DNA from: an uncultured Muribaculaceae bacterium
GTDB lineage: Bacteria > Bacteroidota > Bacteroidia > Bacteroidales > Muribaculaceae
NCBI GenBank assembly: GCA_938039795.1
Contig: CALHWU010000057.1
Location: 1-52,211 of the forward strand
Length of the DNA stretch: 52,211 nucleotides
Direction of reading: 5' to 3'
The position numbers and the translations under genes are program-made. This document shows, one piece after another, positions 31,365 through 39,208 of this stretch (the stretch's first letter is position 1; every line of letters begins with the position of its first letter). The notes under the pieces were generated by a model. The model worked only from the letters and a program-made list of their open reading frames with translations, was not told the origin of the DNA and ran no database searches.

Positions 31365-31772
31365 ATGGCATACAAAATTATTGAAATCGAGGGAATAGGC
31401 GAGCTTTATGAGGCCAAACTCGGAGCCGCCGGCGTCGACACTACCGAGCAGCTTCTTGAAAAAGGCAAGACCCCCGAAGGCCGCGCCAAGCTGGCCGAAG
31501 AGACCGGGATCAGCCCCAAGCTGATCATGCGGTGGGTAAATCATGCCGATCTTTTCAGGATCAAAGGCGTAGCCGGACAGTTTGCCGAACTTCTTGAGGC
31601 GGCGGGAGTCGACACGGTAAAGGAGTTCCGTCACCGCGTGCCCTCCAACCTCCACGCCAAGCTCGAAGAGGTCAACGCAGAGCGAAATCTCTGCGGACGC
31701 ATCCCCACCGTGCATGAACTTAAAAAGATGATAGCGCAGGCCAAGGAACTTGCACCTGCCGTCGCCTACTGA
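31365..31772 (+). CDS. DUF4332 domain protein
   Basis: 135 residues, soluble. Two helix-hairpin-helix-like units are seen: IEGIGELYEAKLGAAGVDTT (8-27) and IKGVAGQFAELLEAAGVDTV (66-85), each followed by helices, the layout of DUF4332, which is related to the HhH motifs of nucleic-acid-binding proteins. Function is unproven; non-specific DNA binding is a reasonable guess. The gene stands alone with a terminator behind it. Confidence 0.85.
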   Translation: MAYKIIEIEGIGELYEAKLGAAGVDTTEQLLEKGKTPEGRAKLAEETGISPKLIMRWVNHADLFRIKGVAGQFAELLEAAGVDTVKEFRHRVPSNLHAKLEEVNAERNLCGRIPTVHELKKMIAQAKELAPAVAY

Positions 31773-31799
31773 CCCGCATCTCTCTCACTCCCTGCCATC

Positions 31800-31862
31800 G
31801 GGGGCTGTCCGCCGCGAGCCGGCACGGGGAGCCCCCGCATTGATGATGCCTGATGCTTTTTT
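31800..31862 (+). terminator. Terminator region after DUF4332
   Basis: Arms GGGGGCT (31800-31806) and AGCCCCC (31830-31836), then a smaller GCATTGATGATGC hairpin and a run of six T. Confidence 0.6.
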
Positions 31863-31897
31863 GATTCCACAGCAATAGAAATCCAGTGATTTCTGCT

Positions 31898-31905
31898 TAA
31901 CTTTG
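31898..31905 (+). promoter_or_regulatory. -7 box TAACTTTG of the RluA-type gene
   Basis: TAnnTTTG match, 49 nt before the ATG at 31955. Confidence 0.55.
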
Positions 31906-31954
31906 CAGAAATTAGGACATCCCGCGGCCATCGGGCTGCGGAAAACACGCAATA

Positions 31955-32698
31955 ATGGAAGTAATCTACGAGGATAACCATATAATAGCGGTCAACAAGC
32001 GGCCGGGTGAGATAGTGCAGGGCGACAAGACCGGCGACGAGCCGCTGGTGGAGATGGTGCGCCGCTATATCAAGGAAAAATACGGCAAACCGGGCAACGT
32101 GTTCTGCGGCGTTGTTCATCGCCTCGACCGTCCGGTGGGCGGAGTGGTGTTGTTTGCAAAGACTTCCAAGGCTCTCGCGCGCCTCAACGATATGCTCCGT
32201 CAGGGTGAGATCCGCAAGACTTACTGGGCATTGACCCGCTGCCGCCCGGCGCAGTCGGAATCACGTCTGGAGGGCTATATCACAAGTGTGGAGCGCAACA
32301 ACAAGTCGTATCTGTCGTCATCTCCCAAGGACGGGGCGAAGTATTCGGCGTTGTCCTACCGGCAGATAGCGCAGGGCGACCATGCCAGTCTGCTTGAGGT
32401 GAATCTTGAGACGGGGCGCAAGCATCAGATCCGGGTGATGCTCTCATCGATAGGGTGCCCGGTCAGAGGGGATCTGAAATACGGCGACCGGCGCAGCAAT
32501 CCCGACGGAAGCATATCATTGCTGGCCCGTCGGGTGGAGTTTGTACATCCGGTGTCGAAAAAACGGCTCGTCATAGAGGCGCCTGTGCCCGACGAGCGAG
32601 TGTGGCGCGAACTCGCGGCCATGGCCTCCGACAGCTCAGCGGCTCTTCCGGCCGGGAGCCACGACGCGGCTGATCCAGTTGGCGAACAGAAGGCGTGA
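31955..32698 (+). CDS. RluA-family pseudouridine synthase
   Basis: 247 residues without an S4 domain. The catalytic motif HRLDRPVGGVVLFAKTSKAL (about 55-74) has the RluA-type H-R-L-D, whose Asp attacks uridine; RKTYWAL and GRKHQIRVMLSSIGCPVRGD are further family motifs. The S4-less form resembles RluC/D relatives such as TruC or YqcB; the exact target RNA cannot be read from sequence. The last 63 bp overlap the end of the convergent metA gene, so its final residues (MASDSSAALPAGSHDAADP) are shaped by the metA sequence and are probably dispensable. Confidence 0.93.
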   Translation: MEVIYEDNHIIAVNKRPGEIVQGDKTGDEPLVEMVRRYIKEKYGKPGNVFCGVVHRLDRPVGGVVLFAKTSKALARLNDMLRQGEIRKTYWALTRCRPAQSESRLEGYITSVERNNKSYLSSSPKDGAKYSALSYRQIAQGDHASLLEVNLETGRKHQIRVMLSSIGCPVRGDLKYGDRRSNPDGSISLLARRVEFVHPVSKKRLVIEAPVPDERVWRELAAMASDSSAALPAGSHDAADPVGEQKA

Positions 32699-33535
32699 GT
32701 GGGCTCTCCATTTCACCACAGGCCCTTTTTCCGGACAATCGTCGCGATAGTAATTGACAGGCACCGACGGGTTCATGCCCCGTTCTGTGTCGCGCCGGTA
32801 CTCGAAATCGAGTGTAAGGGGCGCATACTCCGAATGTCCGGTGATATACACCTCCCGGTCATTGAATGCCGTGGCCATGTATACTCCCGATAGGGGGTTG
32901 TCCGATATAATCCTGACTCCCTCGGCGACGGCCGGCTGCAGATCGGCCTGACGCCAGGTGATAAACCGGCTGTTGGGTACATAGAACTCGTCGTCAAATC
33001 CCGTCGTAAGCCTGTTGCCTGCGCCTATCACCCGGTGGGGAAAAACTCCTGAGATTTTGTTTTCGAGCAGTGTCTTGTCGACTCCGTAATGATGGTACAT
33101 CGCCGCGAAAGCCGCCCAGCAGATGAAGAGCGACGGGGTGTGGCTGCGCCGCAAAGAGTCGAAGATCATAGTTATCTCGGGCCAGTAGCTGACATCTGTG
33201 AAGGCTACACGTTCCAGTGGCGCCCCGTTGATGATGAATCCGTCGAGGCTCCGCTCCATGCCTGCGCTGTAGGGGGTGTAGTGCGCGGCCATGTGTTCGG
33301 CTGAGGTGTGGCGCGGCACGTGTGTGCGCAGTGAAATAAGGCTGAACGCTACGGGCAGATCGGTAGCCGAGAGCACCCGAAGCATATCTGTTTCGGCCAT
33401 TTCCTTGAGCGGCATTAGATTGAGCAGCCCTATCCGCAGGGCTTCGGAGGGAGCATCTGCGATCGGAAGAATTTCCACTCCCTCGTCCGCGAGGGCTTCG
33501 ACAGCCGGCAATGTGTGATCGGCAAATACTGGCAT
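32636..33535 (-). CDS. metA: Homoserine O-acyltransferase (MetA family), predicted acetyl-CoA user
   Basis: 299 residues, the usual MetA length. Nucleophile Cys139 in LFICWAAFAAMYHHYG, the His-Glu pair in YITGHSEYAP, and KISGVFPHRV are conserved. At the acyl-specificity site the motif is GAPLE (Glu108) where E. coli MetA has GAPLG; from the published Gly/Glu rule this predicts acetyl- rather than succinyl-CoA, despite the family name homoserine O-succinyltransferase. It makes the first intermediate of methionine synthesis. The gene lies 3 bp behind the NlpC/P60 gene and overlaps the convergent RluA-type gene by 63 bp. Confidence 0.94.
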   Translation of the reverse strand: MPVFADHTLPAVEALADEGVEILPIADAPSEALRIGLLNLMPLKEMAETDMLRVLSATDLPVAFSLISLRTHVPRHTSAEHMAAHYTPYSAGMERSLDGFIINGAPLERVAFTDVSYWPEITMIFDSLRRSHTPSLFICWAAFAAMYHHYGVDKTLLENKISGVFPHRVIGAGNRLTTGFDDEFYVPNSRFITWRQADLQPAVAEGVRIISDNPLSGVYMATAFNDREVYITGHSEYAPLTLDFEYRRDTERGMNPSVPVNYYRDDCPEKGPVVKWRAHSRLLFANWISRVVAPGRKSR

Positions 33536-33538
33536 ATA

Positions 33539-34471
33539 TCAGTCAAAATAATCGGATATCACGGAGTCGACTTTCTGGTCGATGATCTCTTCAAGCACAC
33601 GACGCTTTTTCTCCAGGGCCTTGCGTGCCGAAGTCTGATCCTTGCTGTCGGATTTCACGCCGTCAGCCACGGCTGCGGCGATGATCTTTCTGTTGTCTGA
33701 CCCGGACTGGGCCGCGGCTGAAACGTCGCGCTTCACATCGCTGTTCTTGGGCCGGTTTCCGGCAAGCAGACGGTCGAGATCCTCGGCGGGAACGCTGACC
33801 GGCGACTCGTCGAGCCGTCGTTTCGTCTCTTGTCCGGACTTCTCTTTCCTATGTTTTTTCTCTTTTTTCTTCTTGCCGTCGATCATGGCATAATACCTTT
33901 CAACGCGTCCCGAGGAGTGATAGGTGCGCCTGTAATAGTCTTCGTCGAGCGAACTGAGGATCACTCCGCGGCTCGTAGAGGAGTGTATGATCCGGCCGTC
34001 GCCCACATACATGCCGACATGGCTGACACCCTTTGACCCTGTGCGGAAAAACACCAGATCGCCCTCCATGAGGTCTGACCGGTCGATCCTGCGGCAATAA
34101 TCGCTTTGCTGGGCGGAACTGCGCGGCAGCTTGATCTGAAGCGCGTTGACAAAAATCTGCGACGTAAGGCCAGAGCAGTCTACTCCGCTGCGGCTGTTGC
34201 CGCCATAGCGGTATGCTGTGCCCATCCAGCGGCGTGCTTCCTCAAGCAGGCGCCGTGTGGCATCAGGCAGCGAGCCCGACACCTCGATACGCTGGGAGCC
34301 GGTGGCCGCTCCTCCTCCTTTGGTCACATGGACGCTTTGAGCGCCTCCACGCCGGGCTGTGGCATGGCGCGAGGAGCCGCAGCCGCTGAGACCGGCCGCG
34401 AGAACAGCCGACACTGTCAGATACATGAAAACGCGGAAATAAAGCGCAGGGGATAACAATCGGTAGGTCAT
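33539..34471 (-). CDS. NlpC/P60 peptidoglycan hydrolase lipoprotein
   Basis: 310 residues with lipobox LSG-C31. The NlpC/P60 domain (about 73-195) has Cys99 in GVDCSGLTSQ, His151 in VSHVGMYVGDGR and His163 in IIHSS, the Cys-His-His triad of gamma-D-glutamyl-diamino acid endopeptidases. A basic, charged C-terminal tail of ~110 residues (KKKKEKKHRKEKSG onwards) is unusual. A later start at Met16 is possible, but the TAATTTTG box ends 5 nt before the ATG at 34471, supporting that start on a leaderless mRNA. It is in an operon with metA. Confidence 0.92.
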   Translation of the reverse strand: MTYRLLSPALYFRVFMYLTVSAVLAAGLSGCGSSRHATARRGGAQSVHVTKGGGAATGSQRIEVSGSLPDATRRLLEEARRWMGTAYRYGGNSRSGVDCSGLTSQIFVNALQIKLPRSSAQQSDYCRRIDRSDLMEGDLVFFRTGSKGVSHVGMYVGDGRIIHSSTSRGVILSSLDEDYYRRTYHSSGRVERYYAMIDGKKKKEKKHRKEKSGQETKRRLDESPVSVPAEDLDRLLAGNRPKNSDVKRDVSAAAQSGSDNRKIIAAAVADGVKSDSKDQTSARKALEKKRRVLEEIIDQKVDSVISDYFD

Positions 34472-34476
34472 GTCAG

Positions 34477-34484
34477 CAAAATTA
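34477..34484 (-). promoter_or_regulatory. -7 box TAATTTTG placed 5 nt before the ATG of the NlpC/P60 gene
   Basis: The minus strand reads TAATTTTG-CTGAC-ATG, the same geometry as at 11565-11572 and 42897-42904. Confidence 0.5.
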
Positions 34485-34594
34485 CTGCATTTCTGTCAGA
34501 CTTTTTTACATCCATAGAATAAAATTCATAAAATCAGGCGTCGGTTTTATTAAATCGCATTAAAAAATACGCCAGAGAATATTCTACATTAAAT

Positions 34595-34610
34595 TTAGCA
34601 CTATTTTTGC
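34595..34610 (+). promoter_or_regulatory. Weak sigma-54-like -24/-12 element upstream of htrA
   Basis: TTAGCACTATTTTTGC: TTGC is perfect and the 5-nt gap is exact, but the essential -24 GG reads AG. The predicted start near 34622 would leave a 73-nt leader. Confidence 0.25.
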
Positions 34611-34694
34611 CGTCACAGTACATAAACCAACCATTCATGACGCGGACATTCCAACCAGATGTCCGCATAACCACAGACTAATAGACACAGGAAT

Positions 34695-36230
34695 ATGAAC
34701 AATCTCACAAAGACTCTCCTGACAGCATGCGGAGTGGCGATAGCAAGCTCCGTCATCACCGTGGGAGCCTTCAAGGCTTCGGAAAACAACCTGTTCAGAC
34801 AGACTGACACCGACATGTCACAGGCCGGGCGCACTGCGGCTGGCGGCAAATTCCTTAATGTGGCCCAGACAGCGGCCCTCGAGACCGACTTCACTTCGGC
34901 GGCCGAATCGACCATCAACGGCGTGGTCAGCATCAAGAGCTACGTCACCATGAGGCAGCGCGCCGCCCAGCAGGGCAGCATGTTTGATGATCCGTTTCTT
35001 GAATTTTTCTTCGGCACTCCCCGCCGCAGACAGCAGGAGCAGCCTCAGCAGCAGCCTAAGGAGCAGCCGATGGGACTCGGATCGGGCGTGATAATCAGCA
35101 GCGACGGACATATCGTCACCAACAACCACGTGATAGAAGGGGCCGAGCGGCTGGAGGTGACTCTCAATGACAACCGCACATACGACGCCACAGTCGTCGG
35201 CACCGATCCCACCACCGACCTCGCCCTTATCAAGATTGAGGCCGACAGCCTTCATGTCATTCCCGTAGGCAATTCCGACAATCTTCTCATAGGCGAATGG
35301 GTGCTGGCCGTGGGCAATCCGTTCGGATTCACGTCGACTGTCACGGCCGGCATCGTGAGCGCCAAGGCCCGTGCGATCTCCGACAGCCGTCAGGGACGAA
35401 TGACCATAGAGTCGTATATACAGACCGACGCCGCCGTCAATCCAGGCAACTCCGGCGGCGCGCTCGTCAATCTCAAAGGGGAGCTGATCGGCATCAATGC
35501 CGCCATTTACTCCCAGACCGGCAACTATGCCGGCTACTCTTTCGCCATCCCCACCTCGATCATGGTCAAGGTGGTCACCGACCTCAAGAAATACGGCACT
35601 GTGCAGAGGGCTGTGCTCGGCATCGCATACCGTGAGCTCACTCCCGAGATCATCAAGGAGAAGGGCTTCAAGGGCATCAACGACGGCGTGGTAGTGGAAG
35701 AGGTGACCGAAGGCGGGGCAGCGATGACCGCCGGCGTAAAGCCCAACGACGTCATTGTGGCCATAAACGGCACAGCCGTCCACAACAGGGCGCAGTTCAT
35801 GGAGCAGATCAGCCGACTGAGCCCGGGCGACAAGGCCACCCTGAGCATCATCCGCGACGGCAGCCGCAAGGAATTCGAGGTGACGATGCTCAACAACCAG
35901 GGTTCCACCCGCATCGTCAAGGCCCCGACAGTAGAGGCGCTCGGCGCCAAGTTCGCCAAAGTCAGCGAGGACAAGCTGCGCGCGCTCAAGCTTCGCAGCG
36001 GAGTGCAGGTGAGCGAGATCGCTGCCGACGGACGGTTCAAGCGCGCCGGCATCCGCGAGGGCTTCATCATATCCGACATCAACAACGGCCGCGTAAGCTC
36101 GCCGGAGGATGTGGAGAAGATCTACAACGCCATCATGAAAAGCGACGACGGCTACGACAAGGTGATGTTCATCACCGGAGTGTATCCCACCGGTAAGAAA
36201 ATGTATTACGCTGTAGACCTCGCCGACTGA
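34695..36230 (+). CDS. htrA: Periplasmic serine protease Do (HtrA/DegP family)
   Basis: 511 residues. An N-terminal hydrophobic signal or anchor (about 8-27) precedes the trypsin-like domain (about 65-290) with catalytic triad His145 (TNNHVIEGA), Asp175 (TTDLALIK) and Ser253 (NPGNSGGALVN). Two PDZ domains follow (about 300-390 and 405-505; KPNDVIVAINGTAVHNRAQF in the first). A Gln/Pro-rich loop (QQEQPQQQPKEQP, about 113-125) is the regulatory LA loop region. It degrades and refolds misfolded envelope proteins. It overlaps ruvA by one base. Confidence 0.97.
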   Translation: MNNLTKTLLTACGVAIASSVITVGAFKASENNLFRQTDTDMSQAGRTAAGGKFLNVAQTAALETDFTSAAESTINGVVSIKSYVTMRQRAAQQGSMFDDPFLEFFFGTPRRRQQEQPQQQPKEQPMGLGSGVIISSDGHIVTNNHVIEGAERLEVTLNDNRTYDATVVGTDPTTDLALIKIEADSLHVIPVGNSDNLLIGEWVLAVGNPFGFTSTVTAGIVSAKARAISDSRQGRMTIESYIQTDAAVNPGNSGGALVNLKGELIGINAAIYSQTGNYAGYSFAIPTSIMVKVVTDLKKYGTVQRAVLGIAYRELTPEIIKEKGFKGINDGVVVEEVTEGGAAMTAGVKPNDVIVAINGTAVHNRAQFMEQISRLSPGDKATLSIIRDGSRKEFEVTMLNNQGSTRIVKAPTVEALGAKFAKVSEDKLRALKLRSGVQVSEIAADGRFKRAGIREGFIISDINNGRVSSPEDVEKIYNAIMKSDDGYDKVMFITGVYPTGKKMYYAVDLAD

Positions 36231-36817
36231 TGATTGAATACATTCACGGCCAGCTGGCCGAACTGACACCTGCCTACGCCGTGGTCGACTGCCACGGCGT
36301 GGGCTATCTCCTCGCCATCACGCTGACGGCCTATACCGAGCTGCAGGACAAGAAGGAGGCCCATCTTCTCGTGCATGAGGCCATAAGGGAGGATGCCTAT
36401 CAGCTCTATGGCTTCGTCAGCCGTCAGGAGCGCGAACTGTTCCGCGAGCTGATAGGAGTGAGCGGCGTCGGGGCCAACACGGCGCGGATGATACTTTCGT
36501 CGATCCCCGCTCCGGAGCTCGCCGCCGTGATTATCGCCGGCGACCACACGCGCCTCAAGGCCGTCAAGGGCATCGGCGCCAAGACTGCGCAGCGCATCGT
36601 AGTGGATCTGCGCGACAAGATCAAGCCCGCGGGCGATGTGGCTCTGGCGGCAATCGCCGCTCCGGCCATGAGCGAGACGTTCGAAGAGGCTCTGGCGGCT
36701 CTCGTAATGCTCGGATTCCCCCGGCCGGCTGCCCAGAAGGCTCTCCGCAAGCTGTTCGAAGCCGATCCGCAGATCAAGGTAGAGATGGCCATAAAGAAAG
36801 CTCTCGCAATGCTCTGA
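36230..36817 (+). CDS. ruvA: Holliday junction branch migration protein RuvA
   Basis: 195 residues. Three domains: an OB fold (1-63, MIEYIHGQLAELTPAYAVVD), two helix-hairpin-helix motifs (about 70-130; GVSGVGANTARMIL and VKGIGAKTAQRIVVDLRDK), and a C-terminal RuvB-binding domain (about 145-195; EEALAALVMLGFPRPAAQKAL). A tetramer binds four-way junctions. RuvB is not in the window. The TGATG overlap with htrA suggests coupled translation. Confidence 0.97.
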   Translation: MIEYIHGQLAELTPAYAVVDCHGVGYLLAITLTAYTELQDKKEAHLLVHEAIREDAYQLYGFVSRQERELFRELIGVSGVGANTARMILSSIPAPELAAVIIAGDHTRLKAVKGIGAKTAQRIVVDLRDKIKPAGDVALAAIAAPAMSETFEEALAALVMLGFPRPAAQKALRKLFEADPQIKVEMAIKKALAML

Positions 36818-36881
36818 CGCGCCGCGGAGGAGGCCATTCAGGCCCTTCGGCCGCAAATATGCGGTTCAAACTTCGCAAAAT

Positions 36882-36912
36882 ATTGGCGGATTGTGAAAAA
36901 ATGCCTAACTTT
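36882..36912 (+). promoter_or_regulatory. Promoter of rpmE2
   Basis: A TTG (about 36882) is followed after 20 bp by TAACTTTG (about 36905-36912), close to the Bacteroidota consensus; the ATG is about 73 nt downstream. Confidence 0.6.
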
Positions 36913-36985
36913 GCACCGCCATTACAGAATTTGCGCCTTACCAGCGCGATTTATAACGGATTAATCGATTAACAGCATAACAACA

Positions 36986-37240
36986 ATGAAAAAAGACATC
37001 CATCCTTCCAACTATCGCGAAGTTGTGTTCAAAGATATGTCGAATGATGAAATCTTCATCACACGCTCAACTATCGCCGCAAAGGAGACCATCGAGGTAG
37101 AGGGCAAGACCTATCCTCTCGTGAAGCTTGAGATCACAAGCTCCTCTCACCCCTTCTTCACCGGCAAGCAGAAGCTCGTCGACACAGCCGGCCGCGTCGA
37201 CAAGTTCATGAGCCGCTACGGCAACCGCAAGAAGAAATAA
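36986..37240 (+). CDS. rpmE2: 50S ribosomal protein L31 type B
   Basis: 84 residues: MKKDIHPSNYREVVFKDMSN at the start and HPFFTGKQKLVDTAGRVDKF in the second half are the L31B signature. The Cys pairs of zinc-binding type A L31 are absent, so this is the zinc-independent form. Clear promoter upstream, strong terminator downstream: a monocistronic unit. Confidence 0.97.
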   Translation: MKKDIHPSNYREVVFKDMSNDEIFITRSTIAAKETIEVEGKTYPLVKLEITSSSHPFFTGKQKLVDTAGRVDKFMSRYGNRKKK

Positions 37241-37303
37241 GTCTGTACCCCAGCTCCGGGCGCGAGTGCTGCAGCGCTCAGCCCTAAAAAGCAGATGATA
37301 AAA

Positions 37304-37356
37304 CATCGAGCGGAGGCTCCGACGCCTGTCAGAGTCTCCGCCCGATGATTTTTTTA
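37304..37356 (+). terminator. Intrinsic terminator after rpmE2
   Basis: Long arms CATCGAGCGGAGGCTCCGAC and GTCAGAGTCTCCGCCCGATG pair with few mismatches and are followed by ATTTTTTT. The T-run ends 14 bp before the ogt ATG. Confidence 0.8.
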
Positions 37357-37369
37357 TTGACACGAAGCA

Positions 37370-37915
37370 ATGGAAACTATAGTCACATCGCCATACGACA
37401 GTCCGCTGGGACGTCTTGTAATCGGCGCTCTGGGAGAACGCATATGCCTTTGTGACTGGAGCGACGACGGCATCCGTCCGCGCGCGATCGTAGAGCAGCG
37501 GCTCCGCCGTCGCCTTGAGGCCCGGATGGAAGAGGGCGACGCGGCTGTCATAGACAGGGCGCGTCGCCAGCTTGACGAATATTTCTCAGGCGCCAGGGAG
37601 CGTTTTCAGCTGTCGCTGGCAATGGGAGGCACCGATCTGCAGCTGACGGTTTGGCAACGCCTCTGCTCCATCCCCTTTGCCTCGACTGTCAGCTACCGGG
37701 AGCTCGCCGCCGCTGTCGGGCGCCCGTCGGCTGTCAGGGCTGTGGCGGCGGCATGCGGAGCCAACGCCATATCCATAATCGTGCCGTGCCACCGGGTGAC
37801 CGGTTCTGACGGATCGCTGACAGGCTATGCCGGCGGCGTCGAAGCCAAGCGGCGTCTTATCGCCATGGAGCGGCGCGCGCATATATCCACCCTTAATGAT
37901 AATCTTTTAACATGA
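37370..37915 (+). CDS. ogt: Methylated-DNA-[protein]-cysteine S-methyltransferase
   Basis: 181 residues. The C-terminal domain has the wing/HTH TVSYRELAAAVGRPSAVRAV and the suicide site IIVPCHRVTG with Cys140, then GSLTGYAGGVEAKRRLIAME. It removes alkyl groups from O6-alkylguanine in one irreversible turn. No Ada regulatory domain is fused. The stop overlaps the DUF418 start (ATGA). Confidence 0.95.
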   Translation: METIVTSPYDSPLGRLVIGALGERICLCDWSDDGIRPRAIVEQRLRRRLEARMEEGDAAVIDRARRQLDEYFSGARERFQLSLAMGGTDLQLTVWQRLCSIPFASTVSYRELAAAVGRPSAVRAVAAACGANAISIIVPCHRVTGSDGSLTGYAGGVEAKRRLIAMERRAHISTLNDNLLT

Positions 37916-39087
37916 GTACGATACTCCGACCATCATCACGAATCGAATCAGTCGACGCCCTCAGGGGATTCGCAGTGCTTGCCATACTGCTTGTGCACAA
38001 TCTCGAACACTTCATCTTCCCCGTATATCCCGACGATCCTTCGTGGCTCGCTGTCATCGACAAGGGCGTGTTCAGCGCCGTCTTCGCCCTGTTTGCCGGC
38101 AAAGCCTACGCCATATTCGCTCTCCTTTTCGGATTTACGTTCTATATCCAGTCGCACAACCAGAGGGTCAAGGGGAAGGATTTCGGCTACCGCTTCCTAT
38201 GGCGCATACTCCTCCTTGCCGGTTTCGCAACGCTCAACGCTGCCTTCTTCCCTGCCGGCGACGTGCTGCTGCTGTTTGTCTGCATCAGTCTTGTGCTGTT
38301 TGTAGCTCGCAACTGGAGCGACACGGCGATCCTCGCAGCGTCGGTGTTTTTCCTTCTTCAGCCTGTCGAATGGACCCACTGCATATACGGGGCCATACAC
38401 CCGTCGCACACGCTCCCCGATCTGAACGTCGGGGCCATGTATGCCGAAGTGGCCGACTATACCCGCGAAGGCAATTTCTGGAAATTCATTGCCGGTAATA
38501 TCACCCTCGGACAGAAGGCAAGCCTGCTGTGGGCCGTCAATGCCGGACGGTTTTTCCAGACCGCCGGACTTTTTCTCGCTGGACTATATCTCGGGCGCCG
38601 CGGGCTTTTCGTGCAGTCGCCGGCCAACAACCGGCGGTGGATCCGCATACTGATAGTCTCGGCAGTGGCTTTTGCCCCGCTTTACGCGCTTCATGACCTT
38701 ATCATGGCCGACGGCAGCCCCCTCACCCGGCAGACTGCCGGCACAGCCTTCGACATGTGGCAGAAACTGGCGTTCACGTTTGTGCTGACTTCATCGTTCA
38801 TACTGCTCTACAACAGCGAGCGGTTCGCGCGCCTTACCGCCTCGTTGCGCTCCTACGGCCGTATGAGTCTGACCAACTATATCTCGCAGTCGATCATTGG
38901 AGCTTTCGTTTACTTCCCGTTCGGACTGTTTCTCGCGCGTTATTGCGGCTACACCCTCAGCCTGCTCGTCGGCATAGCCACATTCATCCTGCAGATCCGT
39001 TTCTCCCGCTGGTGGCTCTCCCGTCACCGCCAGGGCCCGCTCGAAACCCTCTGGCACAAATGGACCTGGATCGGCACCCGCACCTGA
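37912..39087 (+). CDS. DUF418 family membrane protein
   Basis: 391 residues with about ten membrane segments. The N-terminus RIESVDALRGFAVLAILLVH is the acyltransferase-3-like start shared by DUF418 proteins, and the C-terminal DUF418 block contains GRMSLTNYISQSIIGAFVYF (about 314-333). Function is unknown; family members may transfer acyl groups or transport. It is coupled by a 4-bp overlap to ogt. Confidence 0.88.
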   Translation: MSTILRPSSRIESVDALRGFAVLAILLVHNLEHFIFPVYPDDPSWLAVIDKGVFSAVFALFAGKAYAIFALLFGFTFYIQSHNQRVKGKDFGYRFLWRILLLAGFATLNAAFFPAGDVLLLFVCISLVLFVARNWSDTAILAASVFFLLQPVEWTHCIYGAIHPSHTLPDLNVGAMYAEVADYTREGNFWKFIAGNITLGQKASLLWAVNAGRFFQTAGLFLAGLYLGRRGLFVQSPANNRRWIRILIVSAVAFAPLYALHDLIMADGSPLTRQTAGTAFDMWQKLAFTFVLTSSFILLYNSERFARLTASLRSYGRMSLTNYISQSIIGAFVYFPFGLFLARYCGYTLSLLVGIATFILQIRFSRWWLSRHRQGPLETLWHKWTWIGTRT

Positions 39088-39170
39088 CACTCGCCGCCGC
39101 GCCGGGCAGTAATGTTTTATCATGAATGTTTTTTTCTGTGGCGCATGCCGTCGTCATGGGAAACAATGAC

Positions 39171-39178
39171 TATATTTG
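39171..39178 (+). promoter_or_regulatory. -7 box TATATTTG of the S41 peptidase gene
   Basis: TAnnTTTG match, 30 nt before the ATG at 39209. Confidence 0.55.
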
Positions 39179-39208
39179 CACAATCATTCACCATAATATG
39201 ATACAATC

